In this document: positions 46,559-59,900 of the stretch, in pieces
Layout: every line of letters begins with the position of its first letter
Position numbering within the stretch: position 1 is the stretch's first letter
Assembly (NCBI GenBank): GCA_032622095.1
Contig: CP136061.1
Location: 23,808,991 to 23,872,990 of the forward strand
Length of the DNA: 64,000 nucleotides
DNA from: Siphonodentalium dalli
Lineage: Eukaryota > Mollusca > Scaphopoda > Gadilida > Siphonodentaliidae
Direction: 5' to 3'
The notes under the pieces: generated by a model
The model's input: the letters and a program-made list of their open reading frames with translations, nothing else
Told to the model about the DNA's origin: nothing
Databases searched by the model: none
Position numbers and translations under genes: made by a program

Positions 46559-46933
46559 ATGTTCCCCGTGTATAGAGGTGTACCACGGCAATATGGTAAC
46601 GGTATTGGTTCAATTTTCAAATCACTTATGAGATCTGCTGTACCATTTCTAAAACCGATTGGTCGGACAGCTTTACAACTTGCGAAAAAACACACTTTTG
46701 GTGTTGCAGATGAAATTATTAATCAAGGTAAAAGTCCGAAAGAAGCGTTGATGTCTGAAGGTAAAAAAGCTTTAAAATCTTTTGGCACACAAGCTAAAAA
46801 TCAAATTTTGAACTCGAGACAAAAACCTAGAAAAAGAGTAGCGAATTCAAAAATGAATCATTCAGCTGTCAAACGCCGAAAAAGTCAGTCGAAAAAACAT
46901 CCTAGCAGTCGAGCTCTTGATATTTTTGATTAA
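46559..46933 (+). CDS. Small basic protein, pVI/pX-like
   Basis: 124 residues. The N terminus has a Gly-rich amphipathic helix (GNGIGSIFKSLMRSAVPFLK), then AKKHTFGVADEIINQGKSPKEAL and a very basic tail (RQKPRKRVANSK, KRRKSQSKKHPSSR). Proteins of this shape lie between penton and hexon in Polintons and adintoviruses and are compared with adenovirus pVI/pX: membrane-active helix plus DNA-binding tail. It starts 5 bp after the penton stop and ends 2 bp before the hexon start. Confidence 0.8.
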   Translation: MFPVYRGVPRQYGNGIGSIFKSLMRSAVPFLKPIGRTALQLAKKHTFGVADEIINQGKSPKEALMSEGKKALKSFGTQAKNQILNSRQKPRKRVANSKMNHSAVKRRKSQSKKHPSSRALDIFD

Positions 46934-46935
46934 TC

Positions 46936-48240
46936 ATGGCACAAATGGTAAATGGATCATGCGAATGCAATAAATCGGAACTTGATATAACACATGTTCC
47001 ACCAACGGTGGCTACAATGTCAGAATCGCAGTGGATCGAAAATCATCCGATTGCACCGCTGAATAATTCTGCTCCGATAGAGTTTGTCATACCATCTCAA
47101 ACCGAAAAGTGGACAGATATTAACCAATCTTATCTTTATGTGAAATTCAAAATTACAAAAAAAGATGGAACTAATTTGCTAGCTGGTACGGAATTAGCAC
47201 CTGTTAACAATTTCTTTCATAGCATGTTCAGCAGTATCGATGTTTACTTGAACAACAAATTGATAACTTCGAATTCTGACACTTACCCATACCGAGCATA
47301 TTTCGAAAATCTGTTGGGATACTCTCCAGAATATAAAGATAATCAATTAGCAAATTTAGAAATGTGGTATGGCGATACAGCAGAACAATTTGAAGAGAAT
47401 ACCAAAGGTGGTGGCAATGCTGGATTAACTTCTAGAGAAAGTTTGATCGGTGGTAGTAAAATTGTTGAACTATGTGGACGCTTACACACTGATCTGTTTC
47501 TTCAAGAAAAATATTTACCAAATGGAATTGAAATTCGTATCAGATTAAACAGATCACCATCAAAATTTTGCCTCATTGGCGCCGAGGATGGACAAATTGT
47601 TTTCGAATCAGCAGTGTTCCATGTCAGAACAATTAGTCTCTTTCCAGCGGTCTCAAATAAATTAAATCAAGAAATTGTCCAGTCAAAAATGAAAATACCT
47701 ATCAGACGAGTAGAAATAAAAACTTTCACAATTAGTACTGGACTTAGATCAAAAATTGAAGACCACTTATTTCAAGGACAATTACCAAAGAGAATTTTTA
47801 TTGCGTTGGTCGAAAATAAAGATATGAATGGAGATTTGGGTACCAATCCATTCCACTTCAAACATTTCAGTTTGAATAAATTGGAAGTTAGTCAAGACGG
47901 TCATACAATACATAACCGTCCATTTGAACCAAACTTCGCAACAAAACAATGTCTCAGATCATATTTATCTTTGTATCAATCTTTAGGAATGTTTGGTGTT
48001 AACAAATCAATTGGCATTAATTTAAAAGAATATATGAATGGATATTGTTTGTGGGGTTTCGACTTGACACCGGACCAAGGAAGTGACGAGGGACATCTAC
48101 ATCCTATAAAGACAGGGAACCTGCGTTTGGAGCTTCAGTTCTTGACAGCTCTCACTACAGCCGTCAACGTTTTGGTGTATGCTGAATTCGACAGTGAAAT
48201 AGAGATCACAGCTTTGAGAGAAGTGCTTACTGACTATTAG
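46936..48240 (+). CDS. Major capsid (hexon) protein
   Basis: 434 residues, the expected double jelly-roll capsid protein. Family-like blocks include IEFVIPSQTEKWTDINQSYL near residue 50, NNFFHSMFSSIDVYLNNKLI near 95, YPYRAYFENLLGY near 117, and a C-terminal YMNGYCLWGFDLTPD followed by GNLRLELQF and VLVYAEFD. This order is typical of Polinton hexons. The frame is complete, and the ATG is 2 bp after the previous stop. Confidence 0.95.
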   Translation: MAQMVNGSCECNKSELDITHVPPTVATMSESQWIENHPIAPLNNSAPIEFVIPSQTEKWTDINQSYLYVKFKITKKDGTNLLAGTELAPVNNFFHSMFSSIDVYLNNKLITSNSDTYPYRAYFENLLGYSPEYKDNQLANLEMWYGDTAEQFEENTKGGGNAGLTSRESLIGGSKIVELCGRLHTDLFLQEKYLPNGIEIRIRLNRSPSKFCLIGAEDGQIVFESAVFHVRTISLFPAVSNKLNQEIVQSKMKIPIRRVEIKTFTISTGLRSKIEDHLFQGQLPKRIFIALVENKDMNGDLGTNPFHFKHFSLNKLEVSQDGHTIHNRPFEPNFATKQCLRSYLSLYQSLGMFGVNKSIGINLKEYMNGYCLWGFDLTPDQGSDEGHLHPIKTGNLRLELQFLTALTTAVNVLVYAEFDSEIEITALREVLTDY

Positions 48241-48241
48241 G

Positions 48242-48700
48242 ATGGATTTCACATCACAGCTATGGAACTACTATGAAGAACACCAACGTTCACAAAACTT
48301 TGCTCCGAGATGGAGCCTGATCTTGGACACACTCAACAACGCTATGATTGAAGAACTACAAGAACTTATTCGCAAGGAAGTGTCAGCAAACTGTGAAGGA
48401 TGTAAAATAGAACATCATAGTCAACGTGAACAAGTTCTGTGTTTGTTCTCTACAACTGATGATTGGACAAACCAGTTTATCGACTTAGCGCTGATTAAAA
48501 TTGACATATACAATGTTTGGGAAAGATGGTTCCCGAAGCTGATGTGGTTAAACCCACACTGCAAGGAGAAGTTCGAAGCATTCATCATGTATGATCATCT
48601 GAGAAACAGTTTGGAGCTCAACCGCAAAAAATTCGACGCAGAGTGGACTCTGATGTGGTCACAGCGAGTCAAAGAGAATTACAACGATGCAGACAGCTGA
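48242..48700 (+). CDS. Conserved late protein with Cys/His cluster
   Basis: 152 residues, function unknown. A CEGCKIEHHSQREQVLCL block (residues ~59-76) has the C-x2-C...H...C look of a small metal-binding site. The remainder is Trp/Leu-rich and helical, ending QRVKENYNDADS. Comparable proteins with a CxxCxxxHxSQ core occur between hexon and protease in some Polinton-like elements. It starts 1 bp after the hexon stop and overlaps the protease gene by 14 bp. Confidence 0.75.
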   Translation: MDFTSQLWNYYEEHQRSQNFAPRWSLILDTLNNAMIEELQELIRKEVSANCEGCKIEHHSQREQVLCLFSTTDDWTNQFIDLALIKIDIYNVWERWFPKLMWLNPHCKEKFEAFIMYDHLRNSLELNRKKFDAEWTLMWSQRVKENYNDADS

Positions 48701-49160
48701 ACTTCAATATATTCTGGACAATTCCTGGTTGTGTAAACTTAACACACATGTTTGTGCTAGAGATCTGTTACCAGAGAAGAAACCACAGCATATTCAAGCA
48801 TATATTGTGAACACGCACTCATCGGATCAGCCAGGAGAACACTGGACATTGATGTTATTCAAGGGAAGATCAGCTGTATACTTCGACTCATTTGGACTAC
48901 CACCACCGAGACGATATATGTTACCATTCATAAAAAGGAACTCATCAGCATGGACTATGAATACAACACGATATCAACATCGTGCGACAAATGTGTGTGG
49001 ATTATATTGTATATTCGCACTCCACCACATGATGAAAGGAAAGAGGATGAAAATATTATTCAATTCTCGGGATTTCTTCAAGAATGACAGAACAATAGTT
49101 CGATGGTTTGGAACGCACTATGGTCGATTATACAGAAAAGCAAATTTGCTGTTGAATTAA
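48687..49160 (+). CDS. PRO: Adenain-like cysteine protease
   Basis: 157 residues. Catalytic pattern: His52 (GEHWTLM), Asp67 (VYFDSFG), Gln97 and Cys104 (QHRATNVCGLYC). The Gln-x6-Cys spacing equals that of adenovirus protease, and the VYFDSFGLPPP block is typical. It cleaves capsid precursors during virion maturation in the known family. All key residues are present and the frame is open. This is the last gene of the element. Confidence 0.94.
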   Translation: MQTAELQYILDNSWLCKLNTHVCARDLLPEKKPQHIQAYIVNTHSSDQPGEHWTLMLFKGRSAVYFDSFGLPPPRRYMLPFIKRNSSAWTMNTTRYQHRATNVCGLYCIFALHHMMKGKRMKILFNSRDFFKNDRTIVRWFGTHYGRLYRKANLLLN

Positions 49161-49537
49161 ACTTCACCAGGACATCGACGGCTGATATACATACAACGCA
49201 AAAAAGACGACGACCAGATAACAACTAATGTGTCAACAACTCCACAAAATAGACTCTTTTTGTTATTGATTCAGCGTAGGATGTTGTAGGATGTTCAATT
49301 AAGTTTCTTCAAATCTGAGACCTTGTTTTGTACATAAATTATTGTGCTTTTTTAATATTATTGATGTATAATAATATATTATTGTTCATTGTTCTTGTTC
49401 TTGTTTTTGAAAAATAAAATGATAAATTTCAATAAAAATCGTTTTCACTGTAGGACCCCCACCATTTGATTCTGTTCGTGTCGATGTGTCATCTCTGGTC
49501 AGAATTATACAAACTTTAAATTAGTAATGAAAAAATG
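49161..49537. other. 3' noncoding region before the right TIR
   Basis: No credible gene. The stretch is AT-rich and contains two AATAAA signals (next entry), then CACTGTAGGACCCCCACC and the inner edge of the right TIR. It is probably the 3' UTR and terminator region of the late transcript or transcripts. Confidence 0.7.
49413..49436 (+). terminator. Polyadenylation signals of the late genes
   Basis: AATAAA at 49413-49418 and again at 49431-49436, about 255 nt after the protease stop and 100 bp before the right TIR. This is a normal poly(A) end, in contrast to the histone-type ends of the cassette genes. Confidence 0.65.
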
Positions 49538-49827
49538 TCTAAGTCCATTTTCATTTTTTCGATCAGAAATGTCACATCAATGACAGGAACATCTATCCTC
49601 AGGGTGGGAACTATGGCCCAGTACCCCCCAGACATGGGCACTATGGCCCAGTACCCCCCAGACATGGGCACTATGGCCCAGAACCCCCCAGACATGGGCA
49701 CTATGGCCCATGGGCCATAGTGCCCATGTCTGGGGGGTACTGGGCCATAGTGCCCATGTCTGGGGGGTACTAGGCCATAGTGCCCATGTCTGGGGGGTAC
49801 TGGGCCATAGTGCCCACCATTACTACT
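49538..49827 (-). repeat. Right terminal inverted repeat with internal hairpin
   Basis: Reverse complement of the left TIR, ending CCATTACTACT. It has the same internal structure: four 30-bp units in one direction and four in the other, with the symmetry centre at 49710/49711. It differs from the left TIR by a few substitutions and C-run lengths (for example AGAACCCC and ACTAGGCC variants). Confidence 0.95.
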
Positions 49828-49833
49828 CATGAA
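49828..49833. repeat. Target site duplication, right
   Basis: CATGAA directly after the element's terminal CT, identical to 32514-32519. Confidence 0.95.
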
Positions 49834-50923
49834 TACAACTCAGGGATTCATGACTTTTTCGAAGGATTTATGTCTCTAACCCCGAGATTCATGACTACAA
49901 CTCTGGGATTTATGACTTTTTCGAAGGATTTATGGCTCTAACCCCGAGATTCATGACTACAACTCAGGGAGTTATGACTTTTTCGAAGGATTTATGGTTC
50001 TAACCCAGAGATTCATGAATAGAACTCAGGGATTTATGACTTTTTCGAAGGATTTATGGTTCTAACCCAGAGATTCATGAATAGAACTCAGGGATTTATG
50101 ACTTTTTCGAAGGATTTATGGTTCTAACCCAGAGATTCATGAATAGAACTCAGGGATTTATGACTTTTTCGAAGGATTTATGGTTCTAACCCAGAGATTC
50201 ATGAATAGAACTCAGCGATTTATGACTTTTTCGAAGGATTTATGGTTCTAACCCAGAGATTCATGAATACAACTCAGGGATTTATGACTTTTTCGAAGGA
50301 TTTATGGTTCTAACCCAGAGATTCATGATTACAACTCAGGGATTTATGACTTTATCGAAGGATTTATGGCTCTAACCCAGAGATTTGTGATTACAACTCA
50401 GGGATTTATGACTTTTTTGAAGGATTTATGACTCTAACCCGGAGATTCATGAATACAATTCTGGGATTTGTGACTTTTTCGATGGATTTATGGCTCTAAC
50501 CCCTAGATTCATGACTACAACTCAGGGATTTATGACTTTTTCGAAGGATTTGTGGTTCTTACCCAGTGATTCATGAATACAACTCAGTGATTTATGACTT
50601 TTTCAAAGGATTTATGGTTCTAACCCAGAGATTCATGAATACAACTCAGGGATTTATGACTTTTTCAAAGGATTTATGGTTCTAACCCAGAGATTCATGA
50701 ATATAACTCAGGAATTTATGACTTTTTCGAAGGATTTATGGCTCTAACCCCGAGATTCATGACTACAACTCAGGGATTTATGACTTTTTCGAAGGATTTG
50801 TGGCTCTAACCCAGAGATTCATGAATACAACGCAGGGATTTATGACTTTTTCGAAGGATTTATGGCTCTAACCCAGAGATTCATGATTACAACTCAGGGA
50901 TTTATCACTTTATCGAAGGATTT

Positions 50924-53900
50924 TATATTAATATGGCTCTAACCCAGAGATTCATGAATACAACTCAGGGATTTATGACTTTTTCGAAGGATTTATGGCT
51001 CTAACCCAGAGATTCATGATTACAACTCAGGGATTTATAACTTTTTCGAAGGATTTATGGTTCTAACCCAGAGATTCATGAATAGAACTCAGGGATTTAT
51101 GACTTTTTCGAAGGATTTATGGCTTTAACCCAGAGATTTATGACTACAACTCTGGGATTTATGACTTTTTCGAAGGATTTATGGTTCTAACCCAGAGATT
51201 CATGAATACAACTCAGGGATTTATGACTTTTTCGAAGGATTTATGGTTCTAACCCAGAGATTCATGATTACAACTCAGGGATTTATGACTTTATCGAAGG
51301 ATTTATGGCTCTAACCCAGAGATTTGTGATTACAACTCAGGGATTTATGACTTTTTTGAAGGATTTATGACTCTAACCCGGAGATTCATGAATACAATTC
51401 TGGGATTTGTGACTTTTTCGATGGATTTATGGCTCTAACCCCGAGATTCATGACTACAACTCAGGGATTTATGACTTTTTCGAAGGATTTGTGGTTCTTA
51501 CCCAGTGATTCATGAATACAACTCAGTGATTTATGACTTTTTCAAAGGATTTATGGTTCTAACCCAGAGATTCATGAATACAACTCAGGGATTTATGACT
51601 TTTTCAAAGGATTTATGGTTCTAACCCAGAGATTCATGAATATAACTCAGGAATTTATGACTTTTTCGAAGGATTTATGGCTCTAACCCCGAGATTCATG
51701 ACTACAACTCAGGGATTTATGACTTTTTCGAAGGATTTGTGGCTCTAACCCAGAGATTCATGAATACAACGCAGGGATTTATGACTTTTTCGAAGGATTT
51801 ATGGCTCTAACCCAGAGATTCATGATTACAACTCAGGGATTTATCACTTTATCGAAGGATTTTATATTAATATGGCTCTAACCCAGAGATTCATGAATAC
51901 AACTCAGGGATTTATGACTTTTTCGAAGGATTTATGGCTCTAACCCAGAGATTCATGATTACAACTCAGGGATTTATAACTTTTTCGAAGGATTTATGGT
52001 TCTAACCCAGAGATTCATGAATAGAACTCAGGGATTTATGACTTTTTCGAAGGATTTATGGCTTTAACCCCGAGATTTATGACTACAACTCTGGGATTTA
52101 TGACTTTTTCGAAGGATTTATGGTTCTAACCCAGAGATTCATGACTACAACTCAGGGATTTATGACTTTTTCGAAGGATTTGTGGCTCTAACCCAGAGAT
52201 TCGTGAATACAACGCAGGGATTTATGACTTTTTCGAAGGATTTATGGCTCTTACCCAGAGATTCATGATTACAACTCAGGGATTTGTGACTTTTTCGAAG
52301 GATTTGTGGCTCTAACCCAGAGATTCATGAATACAACGCAGGGATTTATGACTTTTTCGAAGGATTTGTGGCTCTATCGCAGAGATTCAATAATACAACT
52401 CTGGGATTCATGACTTTTTCGAAGGATTTATGGCTCTAACCCCGAGATTCATGACTACAACTCAGGGATTTATGACTTCTTGCGAAGGATTTATGGCTCT
52501 AACCCCGAGATTCATGACTACAACTCAGGGATTTATGACTTTTTCGAAGGATTTGTGGTTCTTACCCAGTGATTCATGAATACAACTCAGGGATTTATGA
52601 CTTTTTCAAAGGATTTATGGTTCCAACCCAGAGATTCATGAATACAACTCAGGGATTTATGACTTTTTCAAAGGATTTATGGTTCTAACCCAGAGATTCA
52701 TGAATACAACTCAGGAATTTATGACTTTTTCGAAGGATTTATGGCTCTAACCCCGAGATTCATGACTACAACTCAGGGATTTATGACTTTTTCGAAGGAT
52801 TTGTGGCTCTAACCCAGAGATTCATGAATACAACGCAGGGATTTATGACTTTTTCGAAGGATTTATGGCTCTAACCCAGAGATTCATGATTACAACTCAG
52901 GGATCTATCACTTTATCGAAGGATTTTATATTAATATGGCTCTAACCCAGAGATTCATGAATACAACTCAGGGATTTATGACTTTTTCGAAGGATTTATG
53001 GCTCTAATCCAGAGATTCATGAATAGAACTCAGGGATTTATGACTTTTTCAAAGGATTTATGGCTTTAACCCCGAGATTCATGACTACAACTCAGGGATT
53101 TATGACTTTTTCGAAGGATTTATGGCTCTAACACCGAGATTCATGACTACAACTCAGGGATTTATGACTTTTTCGAAGGATTTATGGCTCTAACCCCGAG
53201 ATTCATGACTACAACTCAGGGATTTTTGACTTTTTCGAAGGATTTGTGGCTCTAACCCAGAGATTCATGATTACAACTCAGGGATTTATGACTTTTTCGA
53301 AGGATTTATGGTTCTAACCCAGAGAATCATGAATAGAACTCAGGGATTTATGACTTTTTCGAAGGATTTATGGCTCTAACCCCGAGATTCATGACTACAA
53401 CTCGGGGATTTATGACTTTTTCGAAGGATTTGTGGCTCTAATCCAGAGATTCATGAATACAACGCAGGGATTTATGACTTTTTCGAAGGATTTATGGTTC
53501 TAACCCAGAGATTCATGATTACAACTCAGGGATTTATGACTTTTTCGAAGGATTTATGGTTCTAACCCAGAGATTCATGAATAGAACTCAGGGATTTATG
53601 ACTTTTTCGAAGGATTTATGGCTTTAACCCCGAGATTTATGACTACAACTCTGGGATTTATGACTTTTTCGAAGGATTTATGGTTCTAACCCAGAGATTC
53701 ATGACTACAACTCAGGGATTTATGACTTTTTCGAAGGATTTGTGGCTCTAACCCAGAGATTCGTGAATACAACGCAGGGATTTATGACTTTTTCGAAGGA
53801 TTTATGGCTCTTACCCAGAGATTCATGATTACAACTCAGGGATTTGTGACTTTTTCGAAGGATTTGTGGCTCTAACCCAGAGATTCATGAATACAACGCA

Positions 53901-56900
53901 GGGATTTATGACTTTTTCGAAGGATTTGTGGCTCTATCGCAGAGATTCAATAATACAACTCTGGGATTCATGACTTTTTCGAAGGATTTATGGCTCTAAC
54001 CCCGAGATTCATGACTACAACTCAGGGATTTATGACTTTTTGCGAAGGATTTATGGCTCTAACCCCGAGATTCATGAATACAACTCAGGGATTTATGACT
54101 TTTTCGAAGGATTTGTGGTTCTTACCCAGTGATTCATGAATACAACTCAGGGATTTATGACTTTTTCAAAGGATTTATGGTTCTAACCCAGAGATTCATG
54201 AATACAACTCAGGGATTTATGACTTTTTCAAAGGATTTATGGTTCTAACCCAGAGATTCATGAATACAACTCAGGAATTTATGACTTTTTCGAAGGATTT
54301 ATGGCTCTAACCCCGAGATTCATGACTACAACTCAGGGATTTATGACTTTTTCGAAGGATTTGTGGCTCTAACCCAGAGATTCATGAATACAACGCAGGG
54401 ATTTATGACTTTTTCGAAGGATTTATGGCTCTAACCCAGAGATTCATGATTACAACTCAGGGATGTATCACTTTATCGAAGGATTTTATATTAATATGGC
54501 TCTTACCCAGAGATTCATGAATACAACTCAGGGATTTATGACTTTTTCGAAGGATTTATGGCTCTAACCCAGAGATTCATGATTACAACTCAGGGATTTA
54601 TGACTTTTTCGAAGGATTTATGGTTCTAACCCAGAGATTCATGAATAGAACTCAGGGATTTATGACTTTTTCGAAGGATTTATGGCTTTAACCCCGAGAT
54701 TTATGACTACAACTCTGGGATTTATGACTTTTTCGAAGGATTTATGGTTCTAACCCAGAGATTCATGACTACAACTCAGGGATTTATGACTTTTTCGAAG
54801 GATTTGTGGCTCTAACCCAGAGATTCGTGAATACAACGCAGGGATTTATGACTTTTTCGAAGGATTTATGGCTCTTACCCAGAGATTCATGATTACAACT
54901 CAGGGATTTGTGACTTTTTCGAAGGATTTGTGGCTCTAACCCAGAGATTCATGAATACAACGCAGGGATTTATGACTTTTTCGAAGGATTTGTGGCTCTA
55001 TCGCAGAGATTCAATAATACAACTCTGGGATTCATGACTTTTTCGAAGGATTTATGGCTCTAACCCCGAGATTCATGACTACAACTCAGGGATTTATGAC
55101 TTTTTGCGAAGGATTTATGGCTCTAACCCCGAGATTCATGACTACAACTCAGGGATTTATGACTTTTTCGAAGGATTTATGGTTCTAACCCAGAGATTCA
55201 CGAACAGAACTCAGGGAGTTATGACTTTTTCGAAGGATTTATGGTTCTAACCCAGAGATTCATGAATAGAACTCATGGATTTATGACTTTTTCGAAGGAT
55301 TTATGGTTCTAACCCAGAGATTCATGAATAGAACTCAGGGATTTATGACTTTTTCGAAGGATTTATGGCTTTAACCCCGAGATTCATGACTACAACTCAG
55401 GGATTTATGACTTTTTCGAAGGATTTATGGCTCTAACACCGAGATTCATGACTACAACTCAGGGATTTATGACTTTTTCGAAGGATTTATGGCTCTAACC
55501 CCGAGATTCATGACTACAACTCGGGGATTTATGACTTTTTCGAAGGATTTGTGGCTCTAACCCAGAGATTCATGAATACAACGCAGGGATTTATGACTTT
55601 TTCGAAGGATTTATGGTTCTAACCCAGAGATTCATGATTACAACTCAGGGATTTATGACTGTTTTGAAGGATTTATGGCTCTAACCCGGAGATTCATGAA
55701 TACAACGCAGGGATTTATGACTTTTTCGAAGGATTTGTGGCTCTAACCCCGAGATTCATGACTACAACTCAGAGAGTTATGACTTTTTCGAAGGATTTAT
55801 GGCTCTTACCCAGAGATTCATGATTACAACTCAGGGATTTATGACTTTATCGAAGGATTTATGGCTCTAACCCAGAGATTTGTGATTACAACTCAGGGAT
55901 TTATGACTTTTTTGAAGGATTTATGACTCTAACCCGGAGATTCGTGAATACAATTCTGGGATTTGTGACTTTTTCGATGGATTTATGGCTCTAACCCCGA
56001 GATTCATGACTACAACTCAGGGATTTATGACTTTTTCGAAGGATTTGTGGTTCTTACCCAGTGATTCATGAATACAACTCAGTGATTTATGACTTTTTCA
56101 AAGGATTTATGGTTCTAACCCAGAGATTCATGAATACAACTCAGGGATTTATGACTTTTTCAAAGGATTTATGGTTCTAACCCAGAGATTCATGAATATA
56201 ACTCAGGAATTTATGACTTTTTCGAAGGATTTATGGCTCTAACCCCGAGATTCATGACTACAACTCAGGGATTTATGACTTTTTCGAAGGATTTGTGGCT
56301 CTAACCCAGAGATTCATGAATACAACGCAGGGATTTATGACTTTTTCGAAGGATTTATGGCTCTAACCCAGAGATTCATGATTACAACTCAGGGATTTAT
56401 CACTTTATCGAAGGATTTTATATTAATATGGCTCTAACCCAGAGATTCATGAATACAACTCAGGGATTTATGACTTTTTCGAAGGATTTATGGCTCTAAC
56501 CCAGAGATTCATGATTACAACTCAGGGATTTATAACTTTTTCGAAGGATTTATGGTTCTAACCCAGAGATTCATGAATAGAACTCAGGGATTTATGACTT
56601 TTTCGAAGGATTTATGGCTTTAACCCCGAGATTTATGACTACAACTCTGGGATTTATGACTTTTTCGAAGGATTTATGGTTCTAACCCAGAGATTCATGA
56701 ATACAACTCAGGGATTTATGACTTTTTCGAAGGATTTATGGTTCTAAGCCAGAGATTCATGATTACAACTCAGGGATTTATGACTTTATCGAAGGATTTA
56801 TGGCTCTAACCCAGAGATTTGTGATTACAACTCAGGGATTTATGACTTTTTTGAAGGATTTATGACTCTAACCCGGAGATTCATGAATACAATTCTGGGA

Positions 56901-59900
56901 TTTGTGACTTTTTCGATGGATTTATGGCTCTAACCCCGAGATTCATGACTACAACTCAGGGATTTATGACTTTTTCGAAGGATTTGTGGTTCTTACCCAG
57001 TGATTCATGAATACAACTCAGTGATTTATGACTTTTTCAAAGGATTTATGGTTCTAACCCAGAGATTCATGAATACAACTCAGGGATTTATGACTTTTTC
57101 AAAGGATTTATGGTTCTAACCCAGAGATTCATGAATATAACTCAGGAATTTATGACTTTTTCGAAGGATTTATGGCTCTAACCCCGAGATTCATGACTAC
57201 AACTCAGGGATTTATGACTTTTTCGAAGGATTTGTGGCTCTAACCCAGAGATTCATGAATACAACGCAGGGATTTATGACTTTTTCGAAGGATTTATGGC
57301 TCTAACCCAGAGATTCATGATTACAACTCAGGGATTTATCACTTTATCGAAGGATTTTATATTAATATGGCTCTAACCCAGAGATTCATGAATACAACTC
57401 AGGGATTTATGACTTTTTCGAAGGATTTATGTCTCTAACCCAGAGATTCATGATTACAACTCAGGGATTTATAACTTTTTCGAAGGATTTATGGTTCTAA
57501 CCCAGAGATTCATGAATAGAACTCAGGGATTTATGACTTTTTCGAAGGATTTATGGCTTTAACCCCGAGATTTATGACTACAACTCTGGGATTTATGACT
57601 TTTTCGAAGGATTTATGGTTCTAACCCAGAGATTCATGACTACAACTCAGGGATTTATGACTTTTTCGAAGGATTTGTGGCTCTAACCCAGAGATTCGTG
57701 AATACAACGCAGGGATTTATGACTTTTTCGAAGGATTTATGGCTCTTACCCAGAGATTCATGATTACAACTCAGGGATTTGTGACTTTTTCGAAGGATTT
57801 GTGGCTCTAACCCAGAGATTCATGAATACAACGCAGGGATTTATGACTTTTTCGAAGGATTTGTGGCTCTATCGCAGAGATTCAATAATACAACTCTGGG
57901 ATTCATGACTTTTTCGAAGGATTTATGGCTCTAACCCCGAGATTCATGACTACAACTCAGGGATTTATGACTTTTTGCGAAGGATTTATGGCTCTAACCC
58001 CGAGATTCATGACTACAACTCAGGGATTTATGACTTTTTCGAAGGATTTGTGGTTCTTACCCAGTGATTCATGAATACAACTCAGGGATTTATGACTTTT
58101 TCAAAGGATTTATGGTTCCAACCCAGAGATTCATGAATACAACTCAGGGATTTATGACTTTTTCAAAGGATTTATGGTTCTAACCCAGAGATTCATGAAT
58201 ACAACTCAGGAATTTATGACTTTTTCGAAGGATTTATGGCTCTAACCCCGAGATTCATGACTACAACTCAGGGATTTATGACTTTTTCGAAGGATTTGTG
58301 GCTCTAACCCAGAGATTCATGAATACAACGCAGGGATTTATGACTTTTTCGAAGGATTTATGGCTCTAACCCAGAGATTCATGATTACAACTCAGGGATC
58401 TATCACTTTATCGAAGGATTTTATATTAATATGGCTCTAACCCAGAGATTCATGAATACAACTCAGGGATTTATGACTTTTTCGAAGGATTTATGGCTCT
58501 AATCCAGAGATTCATGAATAGAACTCAGGGATTTATGACTTTTTCAAAGGATTTATGGCTTTAACCCCGAGATTCATGACTACAACTCAGGGATTTATGA
58601 CTTTTTCGAAGGATTTATGGCTCTAACACCGAGATTCATGACTACAACTCAGGGATTTATGACTTTTTCGAAGGATTTATGGCTCTAACCCCGAGATTCA
58701 TGACTACAACTCAGGGATTTTTGACTTTTTCGAAGGATTTGTGGCTCTAACCCAGAGATTCATAATTACAACTCAGGGATTTATGACTTTTTCGAAGGAT
58801 TTATGGTTCTAACCCAGAGAATCATGAATAGAACTCAGGGATTTATGACTTTTTCGAAGGATTTATGGCTCTAACCCCGAGATTCATGACTACAACTCGG
58901 GGATTTATGACTTTTTCGAAGGATTTGTGGCTCTAATCCAGAGATTCATGAATACAACGCAGGGATTTATGACTTTTTCGAAGGATTTATGGTTCTAACC
59001 CAGAGATTCATGATTACAACTCAGGGATTTATGACTTTTTCGAAGGATTTATGGTTCTAACCCAGAGATTCATGAATAGAACTCAGGGATTTATGACTTT
59101 TTCGAAGGATTTATGGCTTTAACCCCGAGATTTATGACTACAACTCTGGGATTTATGACTTTTTCGAAGGATTTATGGTTCTAACCCAGAGATTCATGAC
59201 TACAACTCAGGGATTTATGACTTTTTCGAAGGATTTGTGGCTCTAACCCAGAGATTCGTGAATACAACGCGGGGATTTATGACTTTTTCGAAGGATTTAT
59301 GGCTCTTACCCAGAGATTCATGATTACAACTCAGGGATTTGTGACTTTTTCGAAGGATTTGTGGCTCTAACCCAGAGATTCATGAATACAACGCAGGGAT
59401 TTATGACTTTTTCGAAGGATTTGTGGCTCTATCGCAGAGATTCAATAATACAACTCTGGGATTCATGACTTTTTCGAAGGATTTATGGCTCTAACCCCGA
59501 GATTCATGACTACAACTCAGGGATTTATGACTTTTTGCGAAGGATTTATGGCTCTAACCCCGAGATTCATGAATACAACTCAGGGATTTATGACTTTTTC
59601 GAAGGATTTGTGGTTCTTACCCAGTGATTCATGAATACAACTCAGGGATTTATGACTTTTTCAAAGGATTTATGGTTCTAACCCAGAGATTCATGAATAC
59701 AACTCAGGGATTTATGACTTTTTCAAACGATTTATGGTTCTAACCCAGAGATTCATGAATACAACTCAGGAATTTATGACTTTTTCGAAGGATTTATGGC
59801 TCTAACCCCGAGATTCATGACTACAACTCAGGGATTTATGACTTTTTCGAAGGATTTGTGGCTCTAACCCAGAGATTCATGAATACAACGCAGGGATTTA

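Larger units (their letters stand above)
32520..49827 (+). mobile_element. Complete Maverick/Polinton (adintovirus-like) element
   Basis: A 17,308-bp element bounded by ~290-bp terminal inverted repeats and a perfect 6-bp target duplication. It encodes the hallmark set of the group: protein-primed family B DNA polymerase, retroviral-type integrase with a chromodomain, FtsK/HerA-type packaging ATPase, adenain-like cysteine protease, and major (hexon) and minor (penton) capsid proteins. Such elements integrate like transposons and are thought to form virions. The structural genes are all on the plus strand to the right; early and replication genes lie to the left on both strands. It sits inside a satellite monomer whose sequence becomes continuous when the element is removed. 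The only clear lesion in a core gene is an in-frame stop in the integrase. Confidence 0.97.
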
